Shown here: piece after piece, positions 42,401-52,201 of the stretch | How positions within the stretch are numbered: the first letter of the stretch is position 1 | How the letters are laid out: every line of letters starts with the position of its first letter | DNA from: Aphidius gifuensis | Lineage: Eukaryota; Arthropoda; Insecta; Hymenoptera; Braconidae | Direction of reading: 5' to 3' | Assembly: GCF_014905175.1 (NCBI RefSeq) | Contig: NC_057791.1 | Span: forward strand, 17,612,177 to 17,676,176 | Length of the DNA stretch: 64,000 nucleotides | Notes under the pieces: generated by a model | Told to the model about the DNA's origin: nothing | The model's database searches: none | Seen by the model: only the letters and a program-made list of their open reading frames with translations | Translations under genes and position numbers: made by a program

Positions 42401-44641
42401 AAAACCCCTTTTGCTTAGCAGCCGGCCGTTCCAATCATGATTCCAATGCTCTGTATATCGTTTGAAGTTTCTCGATTATGAAGAGGGCGTAGGTTTGACT
42501 AAAGAACGATGACTACTATTTATTTTGTCTTGAAAAAATCTATCTTGTTGTTGTCATAGGTTTTTCCATTCATATACATTTAAATTTATGCATAACATGT
42601 GGGATTAAAAAGGTGTATAAACATAAGCCAAAAATCAAAAAAAGAATGAAAACATTAAAAATTTTGATGTTACTAATCGACGTTCATATGTATCACCACC
42701 TGGTTCAACGAATTGCTACTTTGCCACAGTCATTATATACTTAATAATACTTTTGATTTTAACCATATAATTTAAGGTAAATTACCACTTTCAATATAAT
42801 TTCCCCAAATAAATACTGGAACAATATTTTTTCTAAGCTTTTTTTCATCAACTTTATGTACTTATATGTTTAAAAAAAAAAAAAAAAAAAACAAGAGGGT
42901 GAGTGAATTAAATCAGGGGAGGGGATTGATTGTGGGGGTTGGACTGAAATTTATATATATGAATGAGTTGAATAAAAATGAAAAAGAAAAAATAAAGTAT
43001 ACAAGAGGGGATCTCAGTGAGCAATCGCGATATCCTATCGCTTTCATTGTGATCAAAACATTTCATCTGATTTGATATCACCCTTGTAAAAATTTTTTTA
43101 TGTAACATGCATGGTCCATATTGCTAATAAGGCGTTTCAATTCTTATCCCCCTCTTGATTTGTATTTTGTGCCTGATGGGTCAAGAGGGAAAACCTGTCG
43201 AACAATAAGACCACTGTCCCCTGATACTTGGACAACAACAATTCATTGCTTGCTTTTTTGTTTGTATTTTATTATTATTCATTTTTTTTTGTCATCATTA
43301 TTATTTTAAGTGATGACAATTTTTTTTCTTGCGATATTAGTAGTAAAATTTTTTTTCAATCAACAAGTAAATTGTCTTTAAATATATTGATAATACAAGT
43401 TTTATATTTAAAGCTTTTTTTAATGGTTTTTTCTTTTTATAGCTGTATCAAACACTGATTACGATAATAATAAATGCCTTTTTTTATATGCATCTAATGA
43501 CTGAAAAATGATTTATATCATGGAGGTAATAAAATAGTACCTAGATTTTTTTTTTCTTTTGAAGCCTCATAGAGTATTCAAGTATAGTATTCTAGCTAGT
43601 TTGCACTGTAATATACTACCTCTCGTTGGTGTTTGTAATTAACTTTTCTTGACAATGTCACGTTCATTCTTGCCTCGTTTCGAGCACGCAGCAAACTCTC
43701 ATTCTCTTTCTCTATTTTTTTTATTTTTTTGTCTGAAGCGTTATACATATATACATGGTAATGTTCGTCTGATCCTTAAAACCTTGTCTCGAAATTGTGT
43801 AATTAAGTTTTTACGCAAATTGTTGGAAGATGAAAATAAAAATTGAGTTTTTTTTTTCGTTGATATATGCATCGTCAATTTTTCTTTTTTTTTTTTTTTC
43901 CTTTCACAGCCTCATGATTATTATATTTTATTTTTTTTCACATCATATTTTCACATCTACCTCAATTTTTATTTATTTTTTTACTTTTTCCATAATATTT
44001 GAGGCTCTTTTTACGCACTTGCTCACTTTGATCTCGAGCTGTGAGGTGCCACCATCATTTAATTTACCGGCTGATGTATTTCAAAGAAATTCAAACTTTC
44101 TATGATTTTGACTTGAACACTCTTTGTAATTTTTCCGTAAACTTTTGAACTTGAAAAAAAAAAAAAAAAAAAAATGCATTAATATTTAAAGTATATAATA
44201 TTATATAATAAAATAAAATGCAACAATTTGTCTACAGATATACATGATATACTAATAAAAATAAAAGTTTAAAAATGATGACCTTGGTACTGCTAATAAA
44301 GTTTAGATTGGCTAACTTGGAAAATGAGAAATCAAGCTATATATATATATATAACTTGAGTTTGAAACTTTTTGAATACACAAAATTTTAGTATGCAAGT
44401 TACAAAGTATGCCAAAGTCGAGGCCAATATCAAGTCAAGCTTGAAGAATGTTGTTGCATTCCAAACACATACATTACGATTAAATTGAGAAAGTCTACAT
44501 ATATACATCTGTCTTTAAACACACACATGAAAATGTATATATATGTACATATAGATTTATACAGTGAAAGCCCCCCCAAGTGAAGCGAAAATCAGATTTG
44601 CTCGTTGTCGCCTGTGCTATTCCTCTTTTTCTTCCATCATC

Positions 44642-44890
44642 ATGAGCTTTCGTGTTATTTTGCTGTACGTTTTACTAGTAGTATATACGCGGCCTGCCAG
44701 TACCACACTGCTCAACAACCCCACCCACTCAATAGTGCCCTTTGATCCTGCCGACAACCCACCCTTCAATTCACCACCCACTCAATTTCTCTCCCACCTC
44801 ATAAATCCACCAACCGAATTTAACTTTTCTTTCTCTGTTTTTATCTATTTGTCCCTGTTGCCACCACCTTCTCTCACCCTCAGGATATAG
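44642..44890 (+). CDS. Doubtful small ORF with signal-peptide-like start
   Basis: An 82-codon frame starting at ATG 44642. It opens with MSFRVILLYVLLVVYTRPAS, which looks like a signal peptide, and continues as a Pro/Asn/Thr-rich tail with several NPPT/NPP motifs. The segment is C-rich and has no poly-T. No family is recognised, no splice sites or promoter are evident, and the Pro-rich tail could come from a CCA-rich simple sequence. Treat it as a chance frame unless transcripts exist. Confidence 0.12.
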   Translation: MSFRVILLYVLLVVYTRPASTTLLNNPTHSIVPFDPADNPPFNSPPTQFLSHLINPPTEFNFSFSVFIYLSLLPPPSLTLRI

Positions 44891-46979
44891 TGAATATCCT
44901 TGCCGTCTTGTCTATCCAAACATTATATACAAATATATATCCAGCATCTGTCATACAAGATGAATATAAAAAAATAACAAAAAAAAAAACAAGATCATTT
45001 TAAATGACAGTATTTGTCATAATACTAATTATAATTATTATTTATCATTTAATATATAATTCAGCTTGTTTTGATATTAAAAAAAAAAATTAAAAACATT
45101 TACCAACAAGTGTATCACATCATCACCATTAAAGTCATGATAATTTCAGTTGGTTAATACTGATGAATCATGTTTGGATGTGTTTACTGTTGAAAGAGCT
45201 GAGACTGTTTACATGAGAGAACTGCTTCATGATTTTACAGATCAAACGGTGTGACTTGATTGCGCGTGCCGACGCGCCTGTTGACTCCGCAATGCTTCCA
45301 ACTTTGTCAAAGTATTTTACCTTCAATGATGATACAACAAAGTCTATGAAAATTTACCTATCTCTTTTTTTTTTTTTTTTTTGACATTTTCTTCGTCGTA
45401 ATATTCTCTTTACAGTTACGCAAGACAAACTGTTTATTAAACAAAGGACTAAACAACAACAAGAAAAATAATATAAAAAAAAAAAAAAAGTACACAAACA
45501 CACTATTTCTCTGTTGTGTATATTTTTATTTAAGCCAAAAGACTTTCTTGAGACGCTTCGACGCTTTAACTCGTAATCTTTGCCTTTGAAAGTGGCAACT
45601 TTCCTTGATCTTTGGTGTTGTACTTCATTAAGACATGCCGGAAGATTGTTTACGTCAAGGCATCACAATAACTTTAGAATATTTGCATTAAAAATAGTTA
45701 AAAATATACTTTTGATAATCGCAATGACTAATTTACATTTTAATTTTTTTTTTTACATAAATTTTCTTGGATTCAATGAAATGAGTTTAAAAAATATTCA
45801 TGCAAAATAGATGTATTGCAAGTGTTTATAAATGTATATATACTTTTTTTGCATTCACTGGCAATGAGTCGATATTAATACGATAAAAATACACAAGTTG
45901 CTTGGGTGCCTCACCCAGACGTGCACTGTATGTGTATATAAACATTGCAATAGTTTCCTTTCATTCTTATCGGATCGTCGGTAGCTCAAAGGCTGTGTAT
46001 GAAACGCGCGCGGCACACTACTTTGAATATAACCAATGTGGCGCGATATTTCAGTCGAGATCATTGCACGTAAATCGACCAACAAAACCGACACACTTTA
46101 CCATGCGTATTTTATTTCATAAATAAACTCACACGGTATTTCATATATATGTAGATATAAATAAATTTAATTTTAATGTAAATATATACAGTACAATAAA
46201 ATTACTTGTCAAGCCCAGGTCAAAACAGGCCACGATACTGGCTAATTGACAATTTTTCAAATTAATTATTAATTATTCAAAAAATTAATGAAGGTCATTT
46301 TATAAATACAAGTTATTTAATTCAAAAACAAGAATAAAAGTTTGTTCTATTTTTATTATTTCATTATTATTTCAAACATTATATCGTATTGATTTATTTT
46401 TATGCATATCACAAAATTGATAAGTGTGAGAAAAAAAAAAAAATTGCAATCAAATTTGCTGTTAAAAAAAGTAACACAGTAAATAGTTAATAAACTTTTT
46501 TAAATCAGCTTATCGAAGGAAAGATAAAAAGAAACTTTTTATATTTTTATCGTAAAATTTATATTGAAAGCTCTTGAGAAAAAAATGTAAACTATATTTA
46601 GTTCAGCTATATAACTTGCCAATAAATAAATAAATAAATCAAAAAAGATAAATAAAACTTTAAACTGTTTAGCAATAGTTTTTGAGTATCATCTGTGTCA
46701 GATTACTGTCCATTCGAAGATATAGAAACATTTAACCTGAATGTGAAAGTGGGTTAAAGCAAGTTTCATACTTTTCTAAACTGATGTTGTTGTTATAGTT
46801 GAAAGTGAATATCCAAGGGTTGGTTTGAGAAGGTGTATATCAAAGAGTTATTCTAGTTGTGTTATATCAGTGAGGGTAAAGACAAAATAAAAATAAAAAA
46901 TGTCGGAATATGAGAGAGAAAAATTGGTAGGAAAATTAAGGGGTGGTGTATATATATCTGTGTAGAAAAAGTGTATGGT

Positions 46980-47100
46980 TGTCTGGGGATGCGGGGCAAC
47001 GGTGGACGCAGGCGCTGGTAGCCATGACAACGATTCCTTCGGATTGGCCGTAGTTTCCACTTGAACATACCGCGCCGCCCTCACCAACACTCTAGTTTAT
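46980..47100. other. GC-richer island in the intron
   Basis: About 120 bp with GC-rich motifs, flanked by AT-rich DNA. Two minus-strand frames are open across it, but both run into low-complexity Phe/Tyr sequence and neither is recognised. Candidate conserved non-coding element. Confidence 0.25.
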
Positions 47101-47969
47101 CGAAGCTCAATCTTACTCGCTACTAGTTTTTCTATATATTATTATTATAAATGTCTTTATTATAATCAAAAATTCTCATAATATATATCGAAATAAAAAA
47201 CAAATAAAAAAAAAGGGAACACCATAGTTTGCCCTCAGTTGGTTTTTTATAAATATAAAATTCAAGGCTCTTCTAAATTTTCTTAATTGCCCTCAGTACA
47301 TACACTGCCATCTATCAACTCTGATAAACTTATGCATATAATTTAACTCAACCCCTCACTCTAGTCAACCACTCACTCTGCTTGTCTGACAACCTAGTGA
47401 CCGTATATCTTATCTTTACTAAAATTTATCTCATCTTTTTCTGTACACCGTCTTCTTTACTTGCTTCAAAATAATAACATGACATTTTTTTTCTTCCCTC
47501 TTTTGCTAACTTCCTTGTGAAGAGGTAATACCAACGGCTTTTGTCTTACCAACCCCAAGAGCTTAAAAGCACATGCTTTAAAATTTTATAAAATTGCCCT
47601 TCTCTTTTCTTTTTTTTTTTTTTTTTTTATAACAGTATAAAATGTATATTGTACTGTTCTTTGTAACAAAACAGTCTCGAGTACTTGAAAGACTAAATTG
47701 CCATTGCAAATTCTCAGTTAAAATCTATTTATACAGGTATATATATCATCACCTACCTACCCTTCTCCTTTTCTCATCCTACTATTTTATATTTTACCTA
47801 GAAAATATTCAAATATATTCACCTTTTGAACGTTTGATTATTCGAGACATCCTCGTTTATATATTCGAAAATTTATCTCGCTATCTTTTCAACTTGCTAA
47901 CCCTCTTGCTATATCGTTGTTAAATATATATATATATAAATAATTCCACCCCTGATGCGCTGAATTTAT

Positions 47970-48090
47970 ATCCCCCCACCGGAAATCCATCAGTTTCGTC
48001 CCGCGCCTACGCCTCTCTCGTTACCCCGGCAACTAAACTTAGGGTTGGTCGGTGTTGAACGAGATTCGACGCCCTACTTCTTCCTCATCG
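47970..48090. other. CpG-richer island in the intron
   Basis: About 120 bp containing CCCGCGCC, CCCCGG and several CGA/TCG steps in otherwise AT-rich DNA. No splice sites or recognisable frame. It is about 1.9 kb upstream of the transposase-derived ORF, so it could belong to that transcript's regulatory region. Confidence 0.25.
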
Positions 48091-48213
48091 TGTATCTATC
48101 TCCCACTACACAAAATTTTCATTGCTTTTCAAGGAAAAGGATGATTATAGTTACGATAATACATGCAAAAGTGAGATGAAATAAAAATCGAGTAAACGAG
48201 AAAGAGAGATATC

Positions 48214-48336
48214 ATGGAGGATGGAAAATCCGACGATACTTCACTGGAAGCCAAGCGGATTAATGTATTTCGAATAATTCATGGGGTTTTTTTTTTTTTA
48301 TTTTTCCTCCAACCCTTGAATATACATACATCATAA
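48214..48336 (+). CDS. Doubtful 40-codon ORF with strong start context
   Basis: ATG at 48214 in a good context (ATCATGG) opens MEDGKSDDTSLEAKRINVFR, a charged, protein-like sequence. After about 24 codons it runs into poly-T and stops at 48334-48336. No good donor was found where the sequence turns to poly-T (only GGTTTT). It might be the first codons of an alternative 5' exon or an upstream ORF, but is probably chance. Confidence 0.12.
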   Translation: MEDGKSDDTSLEAKRINVFRIIHGVFFFLFFLQPLNIHTS

Positions 48337-49502
48337 TAAATATATTCGTATATGTATGCATGTATTTATGTAACATTCTGAATCGGACGCCAAGCCAATT
48401 TATGTTTAACCTGCGTCGTTGTGTTGCTGCGAAATCTGCTCAAGCAAGTGGAGTGCTCGTTACTGAATTTTATCATATTTGAGAGAACCATACCAAGGCG
48501 CTTTCACTCACCTTTTTTTTAAATATTTTTTTTTATTTATGTTATTTCACTCATTTCAACGTGTATTCGATTTTTCTTTTTTTTTTTTATTCTGCTTTTC
48601 ATGAAAAATACTTGAATTCGTCGTGTGCACTCAAGTGTTTATGCAATTCTTTTTTGTTAAAATATTTTTTCAATGACTTTTTATACCATTTTTTATTATT
48701 TTTTTTATTATTTTGTGATTAAAAATAAGCTGCTTGATAGAGCACAAAAAAATTATTTTTATAAATTAACATGAAATATTGAAAAAAAAAAAAAACAAAT
48801 TCAAATAATTCATAAATGCTTTTGATATTTACAAAATATTTGTTTGAATAATCTTTAAAAAAAAATTAAATATCGTCGAGATAATAGTGTAGTCATATGT
48901 CGAGCCACTGTTGGTGACTCATATTCATATATTACACTGAAAGTTTGTATAACGCATATGAATGTTTCGTGCAAAAAGGAAAAATATAATACAAAATTTA
49001 TGAATAACATACAACAGAGACAATGACAGTATATGTAGAATAGAAGGTACAAAAATTAAAGAGAAATATTTCAACACAATACCAACGTGATTATATGGGC
49101 ATGGAAAAATGTGATAAAACTACTTTCCCTCAATAAGTACAAAGAGTGTCGTGAACGTCTGATAAATATCGACTAACTTTAGTCGTGCATTTAAAAATCG
49201 ATAGGTTAGCCTAGATTAAACATTTGACAGAGGTCAAAGTTAGTAATTACAATATAACTCATATCATCTTATAAACATCAGCAAAACAAAATACAAGTGC
49301 AATAAAAAAAAATATAATATCGAGTACAAATATCATGAGATCATCCTCGTGCGCTTTGTTTGAAATGGAAAATGTTTCATCTTTTTTCATTCAATTTATT
49401 ATGCTCGTATTAAAGAGTTTATCTCACTTCAACTTGTACTATGATATTTTGGGTTTTTCATGAAGTTGTATCAACTCATCTCTATCTCTGTTTCACATTT
49501 AC

Positions 49503-49700
49503 CCCTAGGGGTCACATTTCTACCCGTCCTCTGTGTACCTAGTAGCGTACCATGCCAACCAACTCGAACTTTCTGGGAGCCGCTTTTGCCTTTGTGCGCG
49601 TCGGGCGGTGGTACATCAAAGCCATCTAGTTCCTGCACCGGCCTTTGACGATTGCGTCGCAGCTTTTTGCTCAGTCGTCGTTCAGTAGCGCAAGAGAACT
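49503..49700 (-). CDS. Candidate internal exon on the minus strand, unrecognised
   Basis: On the minus strand TTTTGTTGCAG (ending at 49701) precedes a 198-bp stretch. Only one frame is open through it; the other two hit stops within about 30 bases. The open frame is the one starting with two leftover bases. Its product is highly charged and not low-complexity, beginning FSCATERRLSKKLRRNRQR and continuing with Asp/Pro-, Gly- and Arg-rich segments. It ends at a donor-like GTAAAT (49502 downward). Both junctions are phase 1. The same DNA is the presumed 5' region of the + strand transposase-derived ORF. No neighbouring minus-strand exon or family was found. Confidence 0.3.
49671..49686 (+). promoter_or_regulatory. 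Possible initiator elements upstream of the transposase-derived ORF
   Basis: Two insect-type initiator matches (TCAGT at 49671-49675 and 49682-49686) occur 255-270 bases before the ATG at 49941, in a GC-richer stretch. No TATA box is obvious. The placement suits a transcription start for this ORF, but five-base motifs are common, and the region overlaps the candidate minus-strand exon. Confidence 0.2.
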
Positions 49701-49940
49701 CTGCAACAAAATAAACTCACCAAGTGTCATTTTAAAGGATTAATCCTTTAACAGTTTTTCCTTTTGATTGAGACAAAATTAGCCAAAAAAAAATACGGTG
49801 AAAAGTCGAAAAGTTTTGATGTAAGGATGGATAACATCATGAGACGATTGATAACATTGATTACTGAATAAATTATTCTTGATGTTGATGGCACTTGGTC
49901 TGCGTGAGTTGTGCACAATTGTGCAAGACTCTACGCGATT

Positions 49941-51593
49941 ATGTCGCCAAGAAGTGTCAAGTGTGCGCGGGCAAAAGTGCCTAGAAAAGGTCAAAAAGTG
50001 CGTGGTTGTGTGACGCGAAGGTTAGGTGAACGGACAAGGCAAGAGCGTGGACGGAGAAACGTGGTCGAGACAATGATAACGGGTAAAAAGCTCAAGGCAA
50101 ACGATGACGCTGGCGCTGTTGAGCCTGAGACAAGTCGATTTATTGTAACGCGCACGCGTCAATCCCTGGAGCTTGATGCACTTGACAGCGCCCCGCTGCT
50201 AAAATCCTTGAAAAAAAATCACCAACAAAAACCAATAACCGCAGATGATATTGATCAGAATGAATCTTCTGCAGATAGCCAAACTTCAATCATTGACAAT
50301 GCTGAAGACAACGAATTTAAAATAAGTAAAGAATCTAGATTTAATAATTTTAAAAAACGTAGAAAACAAAAAATAACAGATGACAACTTGTCGTATTCTT
50401 CTACAGTATTAAATAATTCTTTACTATCAAGCTCAACAAAAGTATCTGAAAATTATCCACTTATCGAGCCAAAGGTCAATCCACTAGTAGCTTGTCCAAG
50501 CTCGCCGACTCATCAAACAGTCACGCACGCGCCTTTAGAGACCCTGAAAAATGTCCTCGAAGGATATGATCAAAGTCAAATTTACCTTGCTCATGTATCA
50601 TTTCTTGATTGGCGAGATCTACCAGGCAAACGTACAGTTACTCGCGAACGTATTTGGGTAGTTGGTGCTGCTGATCATGGTGGAAGACATCGAACAAGAC
50701 TTTTAGTTGCTGGTCGTCATTGGCGGCCCAATTGTCTTAATAATGTAAATATGATTACACAGCCAGTTATTTATGCTGGTGGAGGTAGTGGTGCTTTAAC
50801 AGCTGATCTTTTTTTATGGTGGTTTCATAGAGAATTTGCTACCACAGCTGTTGCCATGCATCCTAATGGTGCAATTTTAGTTGCTGAAGAAGCAGATTAT
50901 TTACCACCTGAAATAGAATGTATAACAGCTGATGGTCTTGTTAGATTATTTATTGTTCCAAGAGACGTTTTAGAGCCAAAAATTGTTGCTAATGAACTTA
51001 GAGTTAGACTAGCTGTAGCTTTGCTGACAAATGTACGTAGTCAACTTGATCTTGAAGAAAGATGTGAAAGAAATTTAGACAAACGAATACGTAGATTTAC
51101 TTTGAAAGAAGCTTTTTTTGAACTTCATCGTGCATGGTTAGCAATTCGCTCAGAAACTTTTACTCGTAGCTGGATATTATTTCAAGAACATGAAGATAGT
51201 CAAACACTTCCTCCTCCTGGTCCAACACTTTCAAAACGACCACATCAAGCAAATCATCATCATGAGGATCAACAATTGATTGCAGAGTTGAGAGAACTGA
51301 CAAGTGAAGTAGGTCTCAATGTTGGAGATATTGAATTTGAGCAATGGTTGATAGATGATGAAAGCAACTTAGCAAAGTGTGTCAAAAAAGAATTTGATGA
51401 AGATAATATTAATGAAAAGCAAGAGAATTTTAATGAGTTTGATATAGAAGATGATGCTCCTAATGCCAAAGAAACAGTTCGGCTTTTATCTCGGGTGTTA
51501 TTATGGATGGAACGAGAACCACTTGACCCTGGTTTGCTTCTTGCGGTCAGGTCGATGAGAGATACTGCTGCATTAATGGTACGAGTCTTTTGA
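49941..51593 (+). CDS. Domesticated Jerky/Tigger-like DDE transposase ORF; possible alternative 5' exon of pan
   Basis: A 550-codon intronless ORF. An in-frame stop at 49905-49907 precedes the ATG at 49941, which is the first ATG and has A at -3. Residues 1-200 are basic, then low complexity, with no recognisable CENP-B/HTH DNA-binding domain. Residues ~211-411 match the DDE_1 layout of Jerky/Tigger proteins: SQIYLAH, then FLDWRDLPGK, the LLVAG strand, LNNVNMITQPVIY, LFLWWFHREF, and the AW/TRSW tail. Residues 463-475 (DIEFEQWLIDDES) and 511-546 (ending MRDTAALM) match the Jerky C-terminus. Catalytic positions are lost: His218 for the first Asp, Glu316 for the second, and the QPxDQG segment with the third is deleted. 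GTACGAGT follows codon 546 and is in phase with the pan acceptor at 52053. Without splicing the frame stops at 51591-51593, with AATAAA at 51898. It may be a free protein, a pan fusion, or both. Confidence 0.85.
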   Translation: MSPRSVKCARAKVPRKGQKVRGCVTRRLGERTRQERGRRNVVETMITGKKLKANDDAGAVEPETSRFIVTRTRQSLELDALDSAPLLKSLKKNHQQKPITADDIDQNESSADSQTSIIDNAEDNEFKISKESRFNNFKKRRKQKITDDNLSYSSTVLNNSLLSSSTKVSENYPLIEPKVNPLVACPSSPTHQTVTHAPLETLKNVLEGYDQSQIYLAHVSFLDWRDLPGKRTVTRERIWVVGAADHGGRHRTRLLVAGRHWRPNCLNNVNMITQPVIYAGGGSGALTADLFLWWFHREFATTAVAMHPNGAILVAEEADYLPPEIECITADGLVRLFIVPRDVLEPKIVANELRVRLAVALLTNVRSQLDLEERCERNLDKRIRRFTLKEAFFELHRAWLAIRSETFTRSWILFQEHEDSQTLPPPGPTLSKRPHQANHHHEDQQLIAELRELTSEVGLNVGDIEFEQWLIDDESNLAKCVKKEFDEDNINEKQENFNEFDIEDDAPNAKETVRLLSRVLLWMEREPLDPGLLLAVRSMRDTAALMVRVF

Positions 51594-52053
51594 CGTGTGA
51601 TATATGGCGTCTTAAACATCAATCCCATTTTACATCAACTAAAAATAATATTTTTTTATACACATTTTATTGCGTTTAAATTCTGGAAATTTATTTTATT
51701 TATTATTATTATTATTTTAAATTGAGCTAATTTTTTGACTCTTTGCCGAAACCAAGGAGTCAATGCAATTGCCAAGAATACGAAAAATATATCCGTAATA
51801 CTCAAAGACCTTCAAGTGCCAAAGGGCGCACCACTTTGGTTTCGTAAATTGATCCTCAACTCGGTTTTTCAAATCCCTTTATATACCACATCTACAAAAT
51901 AAATTCCCACTGAATTATTGCTCACATTTGTCGTTACATTTTGTACTCGAAAAATACAAATTGTGATAAAATAAAAAAAAAAAAAATAATCTTGTAAACT
52001 ATTTAAATTTATTTGTACATTTATTTATAATTTTAAATATTTATTTTTTTCAG
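51579..52053 (+). other. Potential fusion intron joining the transposase-derived ORF to pan
   Basis: The donor ATG|GTACGAGT (intron starts 51579) and the acceptor TTTTTTTCAG (ends 52053) define a 475-base GT-AG intron. Both sides are phase 0, so the last codon of the upstream part (Met546) joins directly to ASKMGIACGH of pan. The donor matches the consensus at +1, +2, +3, +5 and +6. Use of this intron is inferred only from the sequence. Confidence 0.5.
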
Positions 52054-52201
52054 GCAAGCAAAATGGGAATTGCATGTGGGCATCCAGGAGGATTACCAGC
52101 ATTCTTTAGTCCAAATGGTGATTTATTGCATTCGTCAAATCCACCACCTGCACATATGGGAATTGGACCTTATGGAGTCACAGACGCAGGAAAGGCGGCC
52201 G
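52054..52201 (+). CDS. pan: pangolin/TCF exon: start of central region
   Basis: Acceptor TTTTTTTCAG at 52053; donor G|GTGAGT from 52202. The 148-bp exon begins in phase 0 and ends in phase 1. It encodes ASKMGIACGHPGGLPAFFSP and continues through NPPPAHMGIGPYG to AGKAA. In insect TCF/pangolin proteins this region lies between the N-terminal beta-catenin-binding domain and the HMG box, where Groucho co-repressors act. The canonical upstream exon is not in the window, so this exon receives both the long intron from upstream and the possible fusion intron. The identity is confident because all following exons continue the frame into a TCF HMG box. Confidence 0.9.

Larger units (their letters stand above)
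31944..49459 (+). other. Non-coding, probable long pan intron (right segment)
   Basis: About 17.5 kb of AT-rich sequence without a supported gene. Features seen are a (GT)n repeat near 33.43 kb, an AT-rich inverted repeat at 38000-38027, GC-richer islands at 46.98-47.10 and 47.97-48.09 kb, and TCF-like GATCAAAG or its complement at 44026-44033 and 44740-44747. There are also two doubtful small ORFs at 44642 and 48214. The rest is homopolymers, (AT)n runs and low-complexity open frames. Confidence 0.4.

Noticed and set aside
1..49900. Canonical pan N-terminal exon (beta-catenin-binding domain)
   Set aside because: I looked for the conserved acidic motif around DELGSTDEVKVFKDEGE and did not find it on the + strand. 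It is probably upstream of the window.
49911..49940. Ten extra N-terminal codons on the transposase-derived ORF
   Set aside because: They begin with GTG, not ATG. The first in-frame ATG is at 49941, after a stop at 49905.
51269..51628. 119-codon minus-strand frame inside the transposase-derived ORF
   Set aside because: Shadow of the + strand coding sequence; the + frame has clear family motifs.
49000..52050. Intact transposon around the transposase-derived ORF
   Set aside because: No terminal inverted repeats or target duplication could be seen on either side, and the catalytic residues are lost.
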